The position numbers and the translations under genes were made by a program. The notes below the pieces were generated by a model. That model saw only the letters and a list, made by a program, of their open reading frames with translations. It searched no databases and was not told the origin of the DNA. From Acidaminococcaceae bacterium (lineage in GTDB: Bacteria; Bacillota; Negativicutes; Acidaminococcales; Acidaminococcaceae), in contig DOSQ01000154.1 in NCBI GenBank assembly GCA_003512125.1, forward strand, positions 1 through 7,974: a stretch of 7,974 nt of DNA, written 5' to 3'. Below are positions 1 through 5,995 of the stretch, one piece after another. Position 1 is the first letter of the stretch. The number at the start of each line of letters is the position of its first letter.

Positions 1-8
1 TTCTTGCG

Positions 9-24
9 TGTTTCACGTGAAACA
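9..24. promoter_or_regulatory. parS: parS centromere-like site (ParB-binding palindrome), copy 1
   Basis: The sequence TGTTTCACGTGAAACA is a perfect 16-bp palindrome with a CACGTG core. It matches the well-known chromosomal parS consensus bound by ParB/Spo0J and differs by one base from the Bacillus subtilis form as I recall it. The symmetry stops at the ends of the 16-mer. An identical copy lies at 7234-7249. In the known systems, ParB loads at such sites, spreads along the DNA and recruits SMC for origin segregation. The base match is seen directly; function is inferred. Confidence 0.88.
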
Positions 25-77
25 ATTATACTAAAAGCACGCAGAAGAACTTTTACGCAGTAGTTTTTCCGTGTGCG

Positions 78-107
78 TTGTAATTTTTTATTCTATAACT
101 TTAAAAA
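78..107 (+). promoter_or_regulatory. Possible promoter of the phnDCE leader
   Basis: This is an AT-rich stretch upstream of the structured leader. TTGTAA (78-83) could be a -35 element with a poor -10 around 101-107, and TATAAC (94-99) resembles a -10 but has no good -35 at normal spacing. A start near 105-115 would place the whole folded leader in the transcript. The exact promoter cannot be fixed from the sequence. Confidence 0.25.
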
Positions 108-121
108 ATTTATTGTGGCGA

Positions 122-147
122 AGGACTTGGGGGAGCGCCCTGGTCCT
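122..147 (+). other. Stable hairpin at the 5' end of the leader RNA
   Basis: AGGAC (122-126) pairs with GTCCT (143-147), followed by a T-G wobble and a mismatch, and then GGG (129-131) with CCC (138-140). It stands just before the aptamer-like domain at 166-288. No T tract follows it, so it is not a terminator. It may protect the 5' end of the transcript or be part of the larger fold. Confidence 0.45.
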
Positions 148-165
148 GTATGAAAATAAAAATAT

Positions 166-288
166 TTTCTGAAGCCGAAATGCGAGGGAGCCCGTGTGCC
201 GGGCTGAGAGGATGCCAGAGATCATCGACCGCCGGTTTGTATGAAGGAAGACCGTTATATGTAAGGGAAGAAAAGTTGCGGCTGGAAA
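166..288 (+). promoter_or_regulatory. Candidate riboswitch aptamer, TPP-like 5' half (unassigned class)
   Basis: A compact multi-helix domain can be drawn. Its closing helix is TTTC (166-169) with GAAA (285-288), continued by AGCCG (173-177) with CGGCT (279-283). The internal hairpins are AGCCCG/CGGGCT (189-194/200-205), GATG/CATC (211-214/223-226) and CGGTTT/AGACCG (233-238/249-254). The string GGGAGCCC, then GGGCTGAGAGG, then CGACC (227-230 region) follows the order seen in the pyrimidine-binding half of thiamin pyrophosphate riboswitches of Bacillota (GGGGAGC, GCTGAGAGG, CGACCC). The second half of that class (CCTGATC, then GCGTAGGGAA) is not present; only GTAAGGGAAG (261-270) is reminiscent. 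It may be a TPP/HMP-PP variant or an unrelated structured RNA. The terminator and antiterminator just downstream support a regulatory role. Confidence 0.5.
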
Positions 289-327
289 GCGGCGGCAATC
301 GTTTTCCTGATGCGAAGTTCCATTTCA

Positions 328-381
328 TGCATATCGTTCCTGAAACGCATTTTGGTTTTGGCATGGAAGGCGCGATATGCA
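328..381 (+). promoter_or_regulatory. Antiterminator helix competing with the leader terminator
   Basis: TGCATATCG (328-336) is perfectly complementary to CGATATGCA (373-381), and TTCC (337-340) can pair with GGAA (365-368) across a four-base bulge. This helix of about 13 pairs consumes the left arm (370-375) and loop of the intrinsic terminator at 367-400, so the two structures exclude each other. Together with the aptamer-like domain upstream, this is the usual layout of a transcriptional attenuation riboswitch. The pairing is seen in the sequence; the switching is inferred. Confidence 0.6.
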
Positions 382-400
382 GTCGCGCTTTTATTTTTTT
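367..400 (+). terminator. Intrinsic terminator in the phnD leader (attenuator)
   Basis: GCGCGA (370-375) and TCGCGC (383-388) form a GC-rich stem with a seven-base loop. It can be extended outward by a G-T wobble and two A-T pairs. It is followed at once by a run of 12 bases that are all T except one A (389-400). This is a textbook Rho-independent terminator, yet it lies 150 bases before the phnD start in the same direction, with no gene in front of it in the window. That position is expected of an attenuator. Confidence 0.8.
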
Positions 401-550
401 GCGCGGCATTGTTGCGTGTTGCAAAAAAGTGTTAGGAGCGTGGTACTCATTGCGATGTGCAGGAATCGGGGTGAAGAAAAACTGCAGAAGATTTTGTGAA
501 GAAGCAGGCGTTGTTATTGCTATTTGTTGTGTTGGTGGGAGGAAGTTCAA
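401..550 (+). other. Untranslated stretch between attenuator and phnD
   Basis: These 150 bases hold no convincing gene. A 14-codon ATG frame at 455-499 lacks a well-placed ribosome binding site. GGGAGG at 538-543, seven bases before the ATG at 551, is the phnD ribosome binding site and decides its start. Confidence 0.5.
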
Positions 551-1585
551 ATGAAAAAAATACTCGTCCTTGTTACGTTCCTTTGCCTTTGCGCGGGGTT
601 GCTGGCCGGTTGCGGAGGCGGTGAAACGAAAAAAAGTGCCGGGAACAATGAGATTAAAGAACTGAAGATTGCCGTGTCGCCTTATCAGGACGCGGAGACG
701 GTTAAAACGGCTGTAGGCCCGTTAAGCACGATGTTGCAGGGGAAACTGAAGGAAAAGGGCTTTACCGTCGGCAAGGTTTCCGTAAGCGTGGGCACATCCT
801 ACAGCGCGGTGGGGGAAGCCTTAAGCGCGGGCAGCGCGGACGCGGGGTTCGTATCCGGCGCGACCTACGTGTTGTTTGATAAGGAGATTGATGTACTTCT
901 CACGGCGTTGCGGCAGGGGATCAGCAAGGACACAACCGACGTAAAAATATGGAACGAAGGGGAACCGGAGAAGTTTACCGACAAGCTTGTCCAGCATTAC
1001 CGCTCTGTTTTGGTGACAGGGCCTTCTGCTAAGGGAAAAGCCTTGCTGGAAAAAGTGAAGAAGGGGGAAAAGCCTTCCTGGGAGGAACTGAGCGGTCTGA
1101 CCTGGACGGTGATGAGCCCGGCTTCCGCTTCGGGTTATCTGTATCCTTCCCTGTTTTTGAAAAAAGAGTACGGGAAAACGATTGCTGATCTGGCCCATGT
1201 GGTGCAGGCAGAATCTTACACCACGTCCATGGCGCGCCTGGCTTCCGGGCAGGCGGACATCGCGGTGGCCTTTTCCCACATACGGATCCGCAATGAAAAG
1301 AACTGGCAGAAAAAGCTGGGCGGCACGGATACAATCTGGAAACAGACGGGAATCATCGGCGTAACGGACAAGATTTATAACGATACGGTCTGTGTGAGCA
1401 AAACGTCCAAAACCATGCAGGATCAGAAATTCCGCAAGGCTTTCGGTGAAGCGTTGATTGAAATCGGAAAGACCAAAGAGGGACTGGACGCGCTGAAGAT
1501 TCTGGGACACAAAGGCTATGACTGGGCCGACGCGAAGCATTATGACGACGAACGCCGGGTGCAGCGGGAACTGAAAGGGAAGTAA
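551..1585 (+). CDS. phnD: PhnD-family substrate-binding lipoprotein of an ABC importer
   Basis: This is a 344-residue extracytoplasmic solute-binding protein of the PhnD (phosphate/phosphite/phosphonate) family. It would deliver substrate to the PhnC/PhnE transporter encoded downstream. Residues 1-20 form a Sec signal (Met-Lys-Lys, then a hydrophobic core) ending in the lipobox LLAGC. Cys21 would therefore be lipidated, anchoring the protein to the outer face of the membrane. A Gly/Lys/Ser-rich linker follows. Family hallmarks are AVSPYQDAE (41-49) near the start of the mature domain, the ligand-loop motif SPASASGYLYP (189-199) and the C-terminal LGHKGYDWADAKHYD (318-332). The ATG at 551 is chosen over an in-frame TTG at 524 because GGGAGG lies seven bases before it and the signal peptide starts there. 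The gene is first in the operon, behind a long attenuated leader. Substrate is not certain: phosphonate or phosphite by family, possibly a thiamin-related compound if the leader reading is right. Confidence 0.88.
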   Translation: MKKILVLVTFLCLCAGLLAGCGGGETKKSAGNNEIKELKIAVSPYQDAETVKTAVGPLSTMLQGKLKEKGFTVGKVSVSVGTSYSAVGEALSAGSADAGFVSGATYVLFDKEIDVLLTALRQGISKDTTDVKIWNEGEPEKFTDKLVQHYRSVLVTGPSAKGKALLEKVKKGEKPSWEELSGLTWTVMSPASASGYLYPSLFLKKEYGKTIADLAHVVQAESYTTSMARLASGQADIAVAFSHIRIRNEKNWQKKLGGTDTIWKQTGIIGVTDKIYNDTVCVSKTSKTMQDQKFRKAFGEALIEIGKTKEGLDALKILGHKGYDWADAKHYDDERRVQRELKGK

Positions 1586-1715
1586 ACAATTTTTGATGCG
1601 GTGCCGCTGCATCATGCGGCAGGCTGGCAGCCCGGTTGCGGTGGTGCCGGGAAAACGGCAAAGAGCGGGCCAACGGATTATTGATATCTGATACATTGCG
1701 CAAAGGTGGTTTGGT
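1586..1715 (+). other. phnD-phnC spacer with GC-rich hairpins
   Basis: The 130-base gap can form TGATGC/GCATCA (1594-1599/1609-1614), a competing GCCGC/GCGGC (1603-1607/1615-1619) and CCCGG/CCGGG (1631-1635/1647-1651). None is followed by a T run, so these are not clear terminators. They could protect the 3' end of a phnD-only mRNA, allowing more binding protein than transporter, as is common in such operons. AAAGGTGG (1703-1709 region) is the phnC ribosome binding site. Confidence 0.45.
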
Positions 1716-2456
1716 ATGCTGGAGTTAGATAACGTAACCCATCAGTTTCATAAGGACGCCCCGGTTTTACGGCAGGTATCCCTGCAGATTGCGGAAGGTG
1801 AGTTCGTGGCTGTGATCGGACGAAGCGGGGCGGGGAAGACTACCCTGCTGAAGCTGTTCAACGGGATGGTGAAGCCGCAGCAGGGCGAGGTCCGGGTAGA
1901 CGGGGAGTGCCTGTCGCGCTGCAACGGTAAAACGCTGCGGCAGATACAGCAGAAAATTGCGGTGATCTATCAGGATTTTTGCCTGGTTCCCCAGTCGACG
2001 GCGCTGGAAAACGTTCTGCACGGTGCGTTGAGCCGGAATCCGCTCTGGCGCGTCATGACAGGCTGCTTTTCGGAACAGGATCAGGCAAACGCGAAGTTGG
2101 CTCTGGAAAAAGTCGGGCTGGCAGAGAAAGCAGATGCACTGGTCTCCACCTTAAGCGGCGGCGAGAAACAACGGGTTGCCATCGCCCGGGCGTTGCTGCA
2201 GCAGGCCCGCATCATTCTGGCTGACGAACCGGTGGCTTCCCTGGATCCGGTTGCTGCGGAACAGGTTCTTTCATTATTAAAATCCCTGCAGCAGGAGAAT
2301 AAGCTGACGGTAGTCATGAACAGCCACAATACGGCGCAGGCTGCGCAATATGCAGAAAGGATTATCGGCTTAAAGCAGGGTGTCGTGGTAAAAGACGATC
2401 CTGTTTCCGCCTGGGATGATGCGTCTTTTGCGGAAGTATATGGAGGTGCGCAATGA
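1716..2456 (+). CDS. phnC: PhnC-family ABC transporter ATP-binding protein
   Basis: This 246-residue ABC ATPase powers import through the PhnE permease on the cytoplasmic face. All catalytic elements are present. They are Walker A GRSGAGKTT (35-43), Q-loop Gln86 in IYQDF, signature LSGGEKQR (146-153), Walker B IILADE (166-171) with the catalytic Glu171, D-loop SLD (175-177) and H-loop His204 in NSHN. Length and motif order are those of PhnC. The ATG at 1716 has a good AAAGGTGG ribosome binding site six to seven bases upstream. The stop codon overlaps by ATGA the start of a 22-codon open frame that itself overlaps phnE, so translation of ATPase and permease is probably coupled. Assignment to PhnC rather than another importer ATPase rests mainly on its phnD and phnE neighbours. 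Confidence 0.88.
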   Translation: MLELDNVTHQFHKDAPVLRQVSLQIAEGEFVAVIGRSGAGKTTLLKLFNGMVKPQQGEVRVDGECLSRCNGKTLRQIQQKIAVIYQDFCLVPQSTALENVLHGALSRNPLWRVMTGCFSEQDQANAKLALEKVGLAEKADALVSTLSGGEKQRVAIARALLQQARIILADEPVASLDPVAAEQVLSLLKSLQQENKLTVVMNSHNTAQAAQYAERIIGLKQGVVVKDDPVSAWDDASFAEVYGGAQ

Positions 2457-2521
2457 AACGGCTGAATGCTGCCTGGATCGTTACGATTTTCATTGCCGCT
2501 GAATACGGGGTAACGAAATGA
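2453..2521 (+). CDS. 22-codon open frame linking phnC and phnE
   Basis: An ATG at 2453 overlaps the phnC stop (ATGA) and is preceded by TGGAGG (2441-2446) at good spacing. The frame encodes 22 residues, beginning MKRLNAAWIVTIFIA, and its TGA (2519-2521) overlaps the ATG of phnE (2518-2520), again as ATGA. Its first five residues, MKRLN, are identical to those of PhnE. The underlying 15 bases (2453-2467 and 2518-2532) differ at one position, so this is a short direct repeat. The peptide is hydrophobic, like the PhnE N-terminus. It may be a coupling cistron that carries ribosomes from phnC to phnE, or the 5' remnant of a former separate permease gene. phnE's own ribosome binding site is weak (GGGGTAA), which fits coupling. 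Confidence 0.45.
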   Translation: MKRLNAAWIVTIFIAAEYGVTK

Positions 2522-4050
2522 AACGGCTCAATCTTGTCCGCAGTGTAATCGTTGTGCTTTGTCTGCTGGCTTCCTCGTGGCAGACAGAGTTTTCCCTGTC
2601 CCTGTTATGGGAGCGGGGACATTATTTTATTGAGACTGCTGCCAGGATGTTCCCTCCGGATACTTCTTTTCTGGATGTGATACTGGTTCCGCTGCGGGAC
2701 ACGGTATATATTTCCCTGCTGGGAACGGTATTGGGTGGAATCATCGGGGCAGTGGGGACAGTGTTGTGCAACGGGTATGTGAACCAGTGGAAAGCTGCAA
2801 GGATTATCCTGAAAGCAACGGTACACGTGTTTCGCTGCATTCCCGTGCTGATTCTGGCTCTGCTCTGTACGTTTGTGTTCGGTCTGGGCATGTGGTCCGG
2901 CATTATTGCGGTTACCCTGTCTACTGCGGCTGTGCTTTCCCGTCTGGGGTACGAAGACAGTGAAAATGCGGAACTGAAGACGGCCCGCGTATTGGAATAT
3001 GCGGGAGGGGGGCGCCTCAAAGCCTGGTGGGTCTCTGTATGGAAGCAGATACTTCCGGGTTATCTTGCCAACCTGCTGTATCTGTTGGAATCCAATGTAC
3101 GTAATGCGGCCGTGCTGGGTTTTGTGGGAGCGGGCGGCATAGGTCTGCTGCTGAATGAAAAACTGGCCTGGCGGGAATATTCCAAAGTGGGTATGATCCT
3201 GTGCGTGTTATATCTGGTCGTGCTGGCAACCGAGAGCTTAAGCGGATTCCTGCGTGTCCGACTGGTAAAATCGGAAACAGAACACAAAAAATGGCGCGTC
3301 CCCGCGCTTCTGTGCGTTTTTTTCATCATTTACTCTTTTTTTGCCGGCTTTCCAACCATCTCCGAAGTGAACAAAACCGCGCTGGTGTCTATTGTTGAAG
3401 GCGTTGTATATCCGGATATTACAATGCTCCTTTCGATGGGTTCGGACGGGGTGCCGGCCTTGTTGTTTGAAAGTCTGTGCATTGCCTTTCTGGGAACCCT
3501 GGGTGGAACTGTTTTCGCCCTGCTGTTATCGGTTTTATCCTGTTTCCGCTTTTTGGGCTGTGCTGCACTGGTGACGCGTCTGCTGTTGCTGGCGTTCCGT
3601 TCGGTACCTGTCCTTGTTTACGGGCTTCTGTGGATCCGGGTGACCGGGCCGGGACCGTTTGCCGGCGTGCTGACCATGGCCCTGTGCAGCATCGGTCTTC
3701 TGGCTAAGCGCTTCCTCATCGCCGTTGACAGTATTGACCTGAAACCGTATTACGCGTTGCGGGCTTCCGGGGTAGGATTTCTTGCGGCTGTCCGCTGGGC
3801 TGTGATTCCCCAGATACTGACGCATTATCTGTCTGCCGTCATCTACCGCCTGGACATCAACCTGAGGGAAGTGGCCGTGCTGGGCCTGGTTGGCGCAGGC
3901 GGCATCGGTACACCTCTGATCCTGGCCATGAATCATTATGAATGGAAGGCGGCGGGCGCGCTGCTCTGGGGTCTGATCCTGCTGGCAGCGGCGGCAGGGG
4001 CGGTTTCAGAAAGATACCGCAAAACACACAGGCTAAACGGGAACGGGTAA
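2518..4050 (+). CDS. phnE: Fused double PhnE-type ABC permease
   Basis: This 510-residue membrane protein forms the translocation pore of the importer. PhnE permeases are usually about 260-290 residues. This one is a tandem of two such units in a single frame, with a period of about 255 residues. Unit 1 carries RCIPVLILALL (106-116), the EAA-type loop around 155-195 and AAVLGFVGAGGIG (197-209). Unit 2 carries RSVPVLVYGLL (361-371), the matching loop around 410-450 and VAVLGLVGAGGIG (452-464). A charged stretch (250-260, KSETEHKKWR) links them, followed by another hydrophobic segment at 262-276. Many hydrophobic spans are visible throughout. One polypeptide can thus supply both transmembrane halves that otherwise come from a homodimer or from PhnE1 plus PhnE2. 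The start at 2518 overlaps the preceding 22-codon frame. A strong hairpin terminator follows six bases after the stop. Confidence 0.87.
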   Translation: MKRLNLVRSVIVVLCLLASSWQTEFSLSLLWERGHYFIETAARMFPPDTSFLDVILVPLRDTVYISLLGTVLGGIIGAVGTVLCNGYVNQWKAARIILKATVHVFRCIPVLILALLCTFVFGLGMWSGIIAVTLSTAAVLSRLGYEDSENAELKTARVLEYAGGGRLKAWWVSVWKQILPGYLANLLYLLESNVRNAAVLGFVGAGGIGLLLNEKLAWREYSKVGMILCVLYLVVLATESLSGFLRVRLVKSETEHKKWRVPALLCVFFIIYSFFAGFPTISEVNKTALVSIVEGVVYPDITMLLSMGSDGVPALLFESLCIAFLGTLGGTVFALLLSVLSCFRFLGCAALVTRLLLLAFRSVPVLVYGLLWIRVTGPGPFAGVLTMALCSIGLLAKRFLIAVDSIDLKPYYALRASGVGFLAAVRWAVIPQILTHYLSAVIYRLDINLREVAVLGLVGAGGIGTPLILAMNHYEWKAAGALLWGLILLAAAAGAVSERYRKTHRLNGNG

Positions 4051-4088
4051 AAAAGTCCCCCACTGTAACGTATTGTTGCAATGGGGGA
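4049..4088. terminator. Bidirectional terminator between phnE and ilvD
   Basis: TCCCCCA (4056-4062) pairs with TGGGGGA (4082-4088). After one A-C mismatch, TGTAAC (4064-4069) pairs with GTTGCA (4075-4080, including a T-G wobble), closing a five-base loop. On the minus strand the stem is followed after one base by TTTTTT (complement of 4049-4054), ideal for ending ilvD. On the plus strand it is followed by a weaker TTCGTTATTTAATT. The position between two convergent genes fits a shared terminator. Confidence 0.85.
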
Positions 4089-4100
4089 TTCGTTATTTAA

Positions 4101-5777
4101 TTATTCTTCACCCGGTGCGCGTACGATGGCACCTTCTGCTGCAGAGGATACAAGCGCGGCATAGCGGGCCAGGTAACCGTGTTTTACCTTAGGCGGCGGG
4201 CATTTCCATTTTGACCGGCGTTTTTCCAGTTCTTTGTCAGATACTTTAACATTTAATGTACGTTTCGGAATATTGATCTCAATGATATCGCCTTCTTCAA
4301 TCAAGGCAATGTTGCCACCTTCCCGAGCTTCCGGAGAGATATGGCCAATGCAGGCACCCCTTGTCGCGCCGGAGAAACGTCCATCGGTCAGGAGGGCTAC
4401 GTCCTTATCAAGCCCCATGCCTGCCAGAACGGAAGTCGGATTCAGCATTTCCCGCATGCCTGGGCCGCCCTTGGGTCCTTCGTAGCGGATTACGACCACG
4501 TCGCCTTTGTTAATCTTCTTGGCACAAATAGCTTTGATGGCTTCGTCTTCCGAGTTAAATACCCGGGCGGGGCCGGAATGTACCAGCATCTCTTCCGCTA
4601 CGGCGCTTTCTTTAACAACGGAGCACATGGGCGCGATGTTGCCGGTCAGCACGGCGATACCGCCTGTCTTCCGGTAGGGGTCTTCTACGCTGCGGATTAC
4701 ATCCGGGCGTGTAATGACCGCATTTTTAATCAAAGCGCCGATGGTTTTGCCGGTGACGGTCTTGCAGCTCTTGTTAATGAGTCCCAGTTTACTCAGTTCG
4801 TTCATGACCGCGGAGATGCCGCCGGCTTCGTTCAGGTCGATCATATGATGGGATCCGCCGGGGCTCAGTTTGGTCAGGTACGGAGTTTTCTTTGAGATCT
4901 TATCAAACAGGGATAAAGGAAGTTTAATGCCGGCTTCGTGGGCGATGGCCGGTAAGTGCAGCGCCGTGTTGGAGCTGCCGCCGATAGCCATGTCGACAGT
5001 GATAGCATTCTTAAATGCATTCATGGTCATGATATCCCGGGGCAGAAGTTGTTCTTTGACCAAGCGGACAATAGTTTCCCCTGCCTTTTTAGCCAGACGG
5101 GCACGGTCGCCCTGGAAGGCTGCCGGAATGGTTCCGTTGCCGGGCAGGCCCATGCCTAACACTTCGGTGAGGCAGTTCATGGTATTGGCGGTGAACAGGC
5201 CGGCACAGCTGCCACATCCAGGGCAGGAGCAACGCTCAATACGGGACAGTTCTGCTTTATCAATCTTGCCGGCTTCAAAACGGCCGGCCGCTTCAAATGT
5301 GGTGGAAATGGAAATGTCTTTGCCTTCATAACGGCCGGGGAGCATGGGACCGCCGCTGCAGAACACAGCTGGAATATTCAGGCGCAGCGAAGCCATCAGC
5401 ATACCGGGCACGATCTTATCGCAGTTAGGAATCAGGACCATGCCGTCAAAAGCATGGCCGTTGATTAGTGCTTCGATGCTGTCGGCAATCAGTTCACGGC
5501 TTGCCAGGGGGTATTTCATACCTTCATGGCCCATGGCGATGCCGTCGCAGAGACCGATGGCAGGTACTTCTACAGGTACACCGCCCGCTGCGAGGATACC
5601 GTATTTGACCATTTTTGCCTGATCATCCAGATGGGCATGGCCAGCAATGATATCAGTCTGGGAATTTACCACAGCTATCAGCGGTTTTTTGAGATCTTCA
5701 TCGCTGAAACCGAGGGCATAAAATAAAGAGCGGTGAGCTGCACGGGTGGAACCTTTTTTGACTAAATCGCTTCGCAT
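4101..5777 (-). CDS. ilvD: Dihydroxy-acid dehydratase
   Basis: This 558-residue cytoplasmic iron-sulfur enzyme dehydrates 2,3-dihydroxy-isovalerate and 2,3-dihydroxy-3-methylvalerate to the keto acids used for valine, isoleucine, leucine and pantothenate. The length is normal. Signature blocks seen are CDGIAMGHEGM (77-87), IPNCDKIVPGMLMASLRLN (116-134), CSCPGCGSCAGLFTANTMN (183-201), GGSSNTALHLPA in the middle and DGRFSGATRG near the C-terminus. Cys77, Cys119 and the Cys188/Cys191 region are candidates for cluster ligands; the cluster type cannot be told from this. The ATG at 5777 is chosen over a TTG two codons upstream because AGAGG sits seven bases before it. It stands alone, without the usual ilvB/N/C or leu genes, and converges on phnE. 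It has its own strong promoter and a palindrome in its leader. Confidence 0.96.
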   Translation of the reverse strand: MRSDLVKKGSTRAAHRSLFYALGFSDEDLKKPLIAVVNSQTDIIAGHAHLDDQAKMVKYGILAAGGVPVEVPAIGLCDGIAMGHEGMKYPLASRELIADSIEALINGHAFDGMVLIPNCDKIVPGMLMASLRLNIPAVFCSGGPMLPGRYEGKDISISTTFEAAGRFEAGKIDKAELSRIERCSCPGCGSCAGLFTANTMNCLTEVLGMGLPGNGTIPAAFQGDRARLAKKAGETIVRLVKEQLLPRDIMTMNAFKNAITVDMAIGGSSNTALHLPAIAHEAGIKLPLSLFDKISKKTPYLTKLSPGGSHHMIDLNEAGGISAVMNELSKLGLINKSCKTVTGKTIGALIKNAVITRPDVIRSVEDPYRKTGGIAVLTGNIAPMCSVVKESAVAEEMLVHSGPARVFNSEDEAIKAICAKKINKGDVVVIRYEGPKGGPGMREMLNPTSVLAGMGLDKDVALLTDGRFSGATRGACIGHISPEAREGGNIALIEEGDIIEINIPKRTLNVKVSDKELEKRRSKWKCPPPKVKHGYLARYAALVSSAAEGAIVRAPGEE

Positions 5778-5818
5778 ATACAAACCTCTTTTCTTAAATA
5801 AATAATATATATAGTATT

Positions 5819-5834
5819 CTTCGTTTTAACGAAG
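5819..5834. promoter_or_regulatory. Perfect inverted repeat in the ilvD leader (operator candidate)
   Basis: CTTCGTTTTAACGAAG has two 7-bp arms separated by TT and lies about 5-20 bases downstream of the predicted ilvD start point. It could be an operator for a dimeric repressor or a small 5' hairpin in the mRNA. I do not recognise it as a known regulator's site. Confidence 0.5.
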
Positions 5835-5845
5835 GTATCAAAATA

Positions 5846-5874
5846 ATTTTATGCTTCTGGGAACGCATTGTCAA
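5846..5874 (-). promoter_or_regulatory. ilvD promoter
   Basis: Read on the minus strand, TTGACA (5874-5869) is a perfect -35 element. After exactly 17 bases, TAAAAT (5851-5846) is a five-of-six -10 element. The predicted start is near 5839, giving a leader of about 60 bases. The promoter lies between rsmH and ilvD, so ilvD can be expressed independently. Confidence 0.75.
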
Positions 5875-5995
5875 TGTTCAGGTAACAAATAAAATGGACA
5901 GGTTTTCTTTTTATGATATGGAATGTAAAAACCGTTACAGCTTTTTTACCTGCAGAACATGGGCTCGAACCGACAGACAGAGGCCTGTTTTATTC
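5875..5995. other. Intergenic stretch between rsmH and ilvD promoter
   Basis: It has no coding potential that I can support and no convincing GC-rich terminator for rsmH. A weak AT-rich hairpin, GTAAAAA with TTTTTAC (minus strand, roughly 5925-5949), is the only candidate, so some rsmH transcripts may continue into ilvD. On the minus strand it includes GGTTCGAGCCC (5971-5961), which resembles a tRNA T-loop but is not part of a foldable tRNA. Confidence 0.4.

Noticed and set aside
524..550. TTG at 524 as the phnD start
   Set aside because: It lacks a ribosome binding site, would put nine unlikely residues before a perfect lipoprotein signal, and overlaps the GGGAGG that serves the ATG at 551.
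150..554. Plus-strand open frame of 134 codons across the leader, and a minus-strand frame of 146 codons over the same stretch
   Set aside because: Both run through the aptamer-like folds and the intrinsic terminator, lack good ribosome binding sites, and give cysteine- or proline-rich sequences without family character.
821..1703. Minus-strand open frames opposite phnD (up to 291 codons)
   Set aside because: They are antisense to a gene with clear lipoprotein and PhnD motifs. The length reflects base composition rather than coding.
4234..5726. Several plus-strand open frames opposite ilvD (60-184 codons)
   Set aside because: They are antisense shadows of a well-conserved gene, with no ribosome binding sites or family character.
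5778..5783. TTG at 5783 (minus strand) as the ilvD start
   Set aside because: It lies too close to the AGAGG ribosome binding site; the ATG at 5777 has seven-base spacing and gives the usual N-terminus.
5955..5990. tRNA-like T-loop GGTTCGAGCCC on the minus strand (complement of 5961-5971)
   Set aside because: The stem around the loop has only two pairs, no acceptor, D or anticodon arms can be built, and the upstream half would fall inside rsmH. It is probably chance, though a decayed tRNA end or integration scar cannot be fully excluded.
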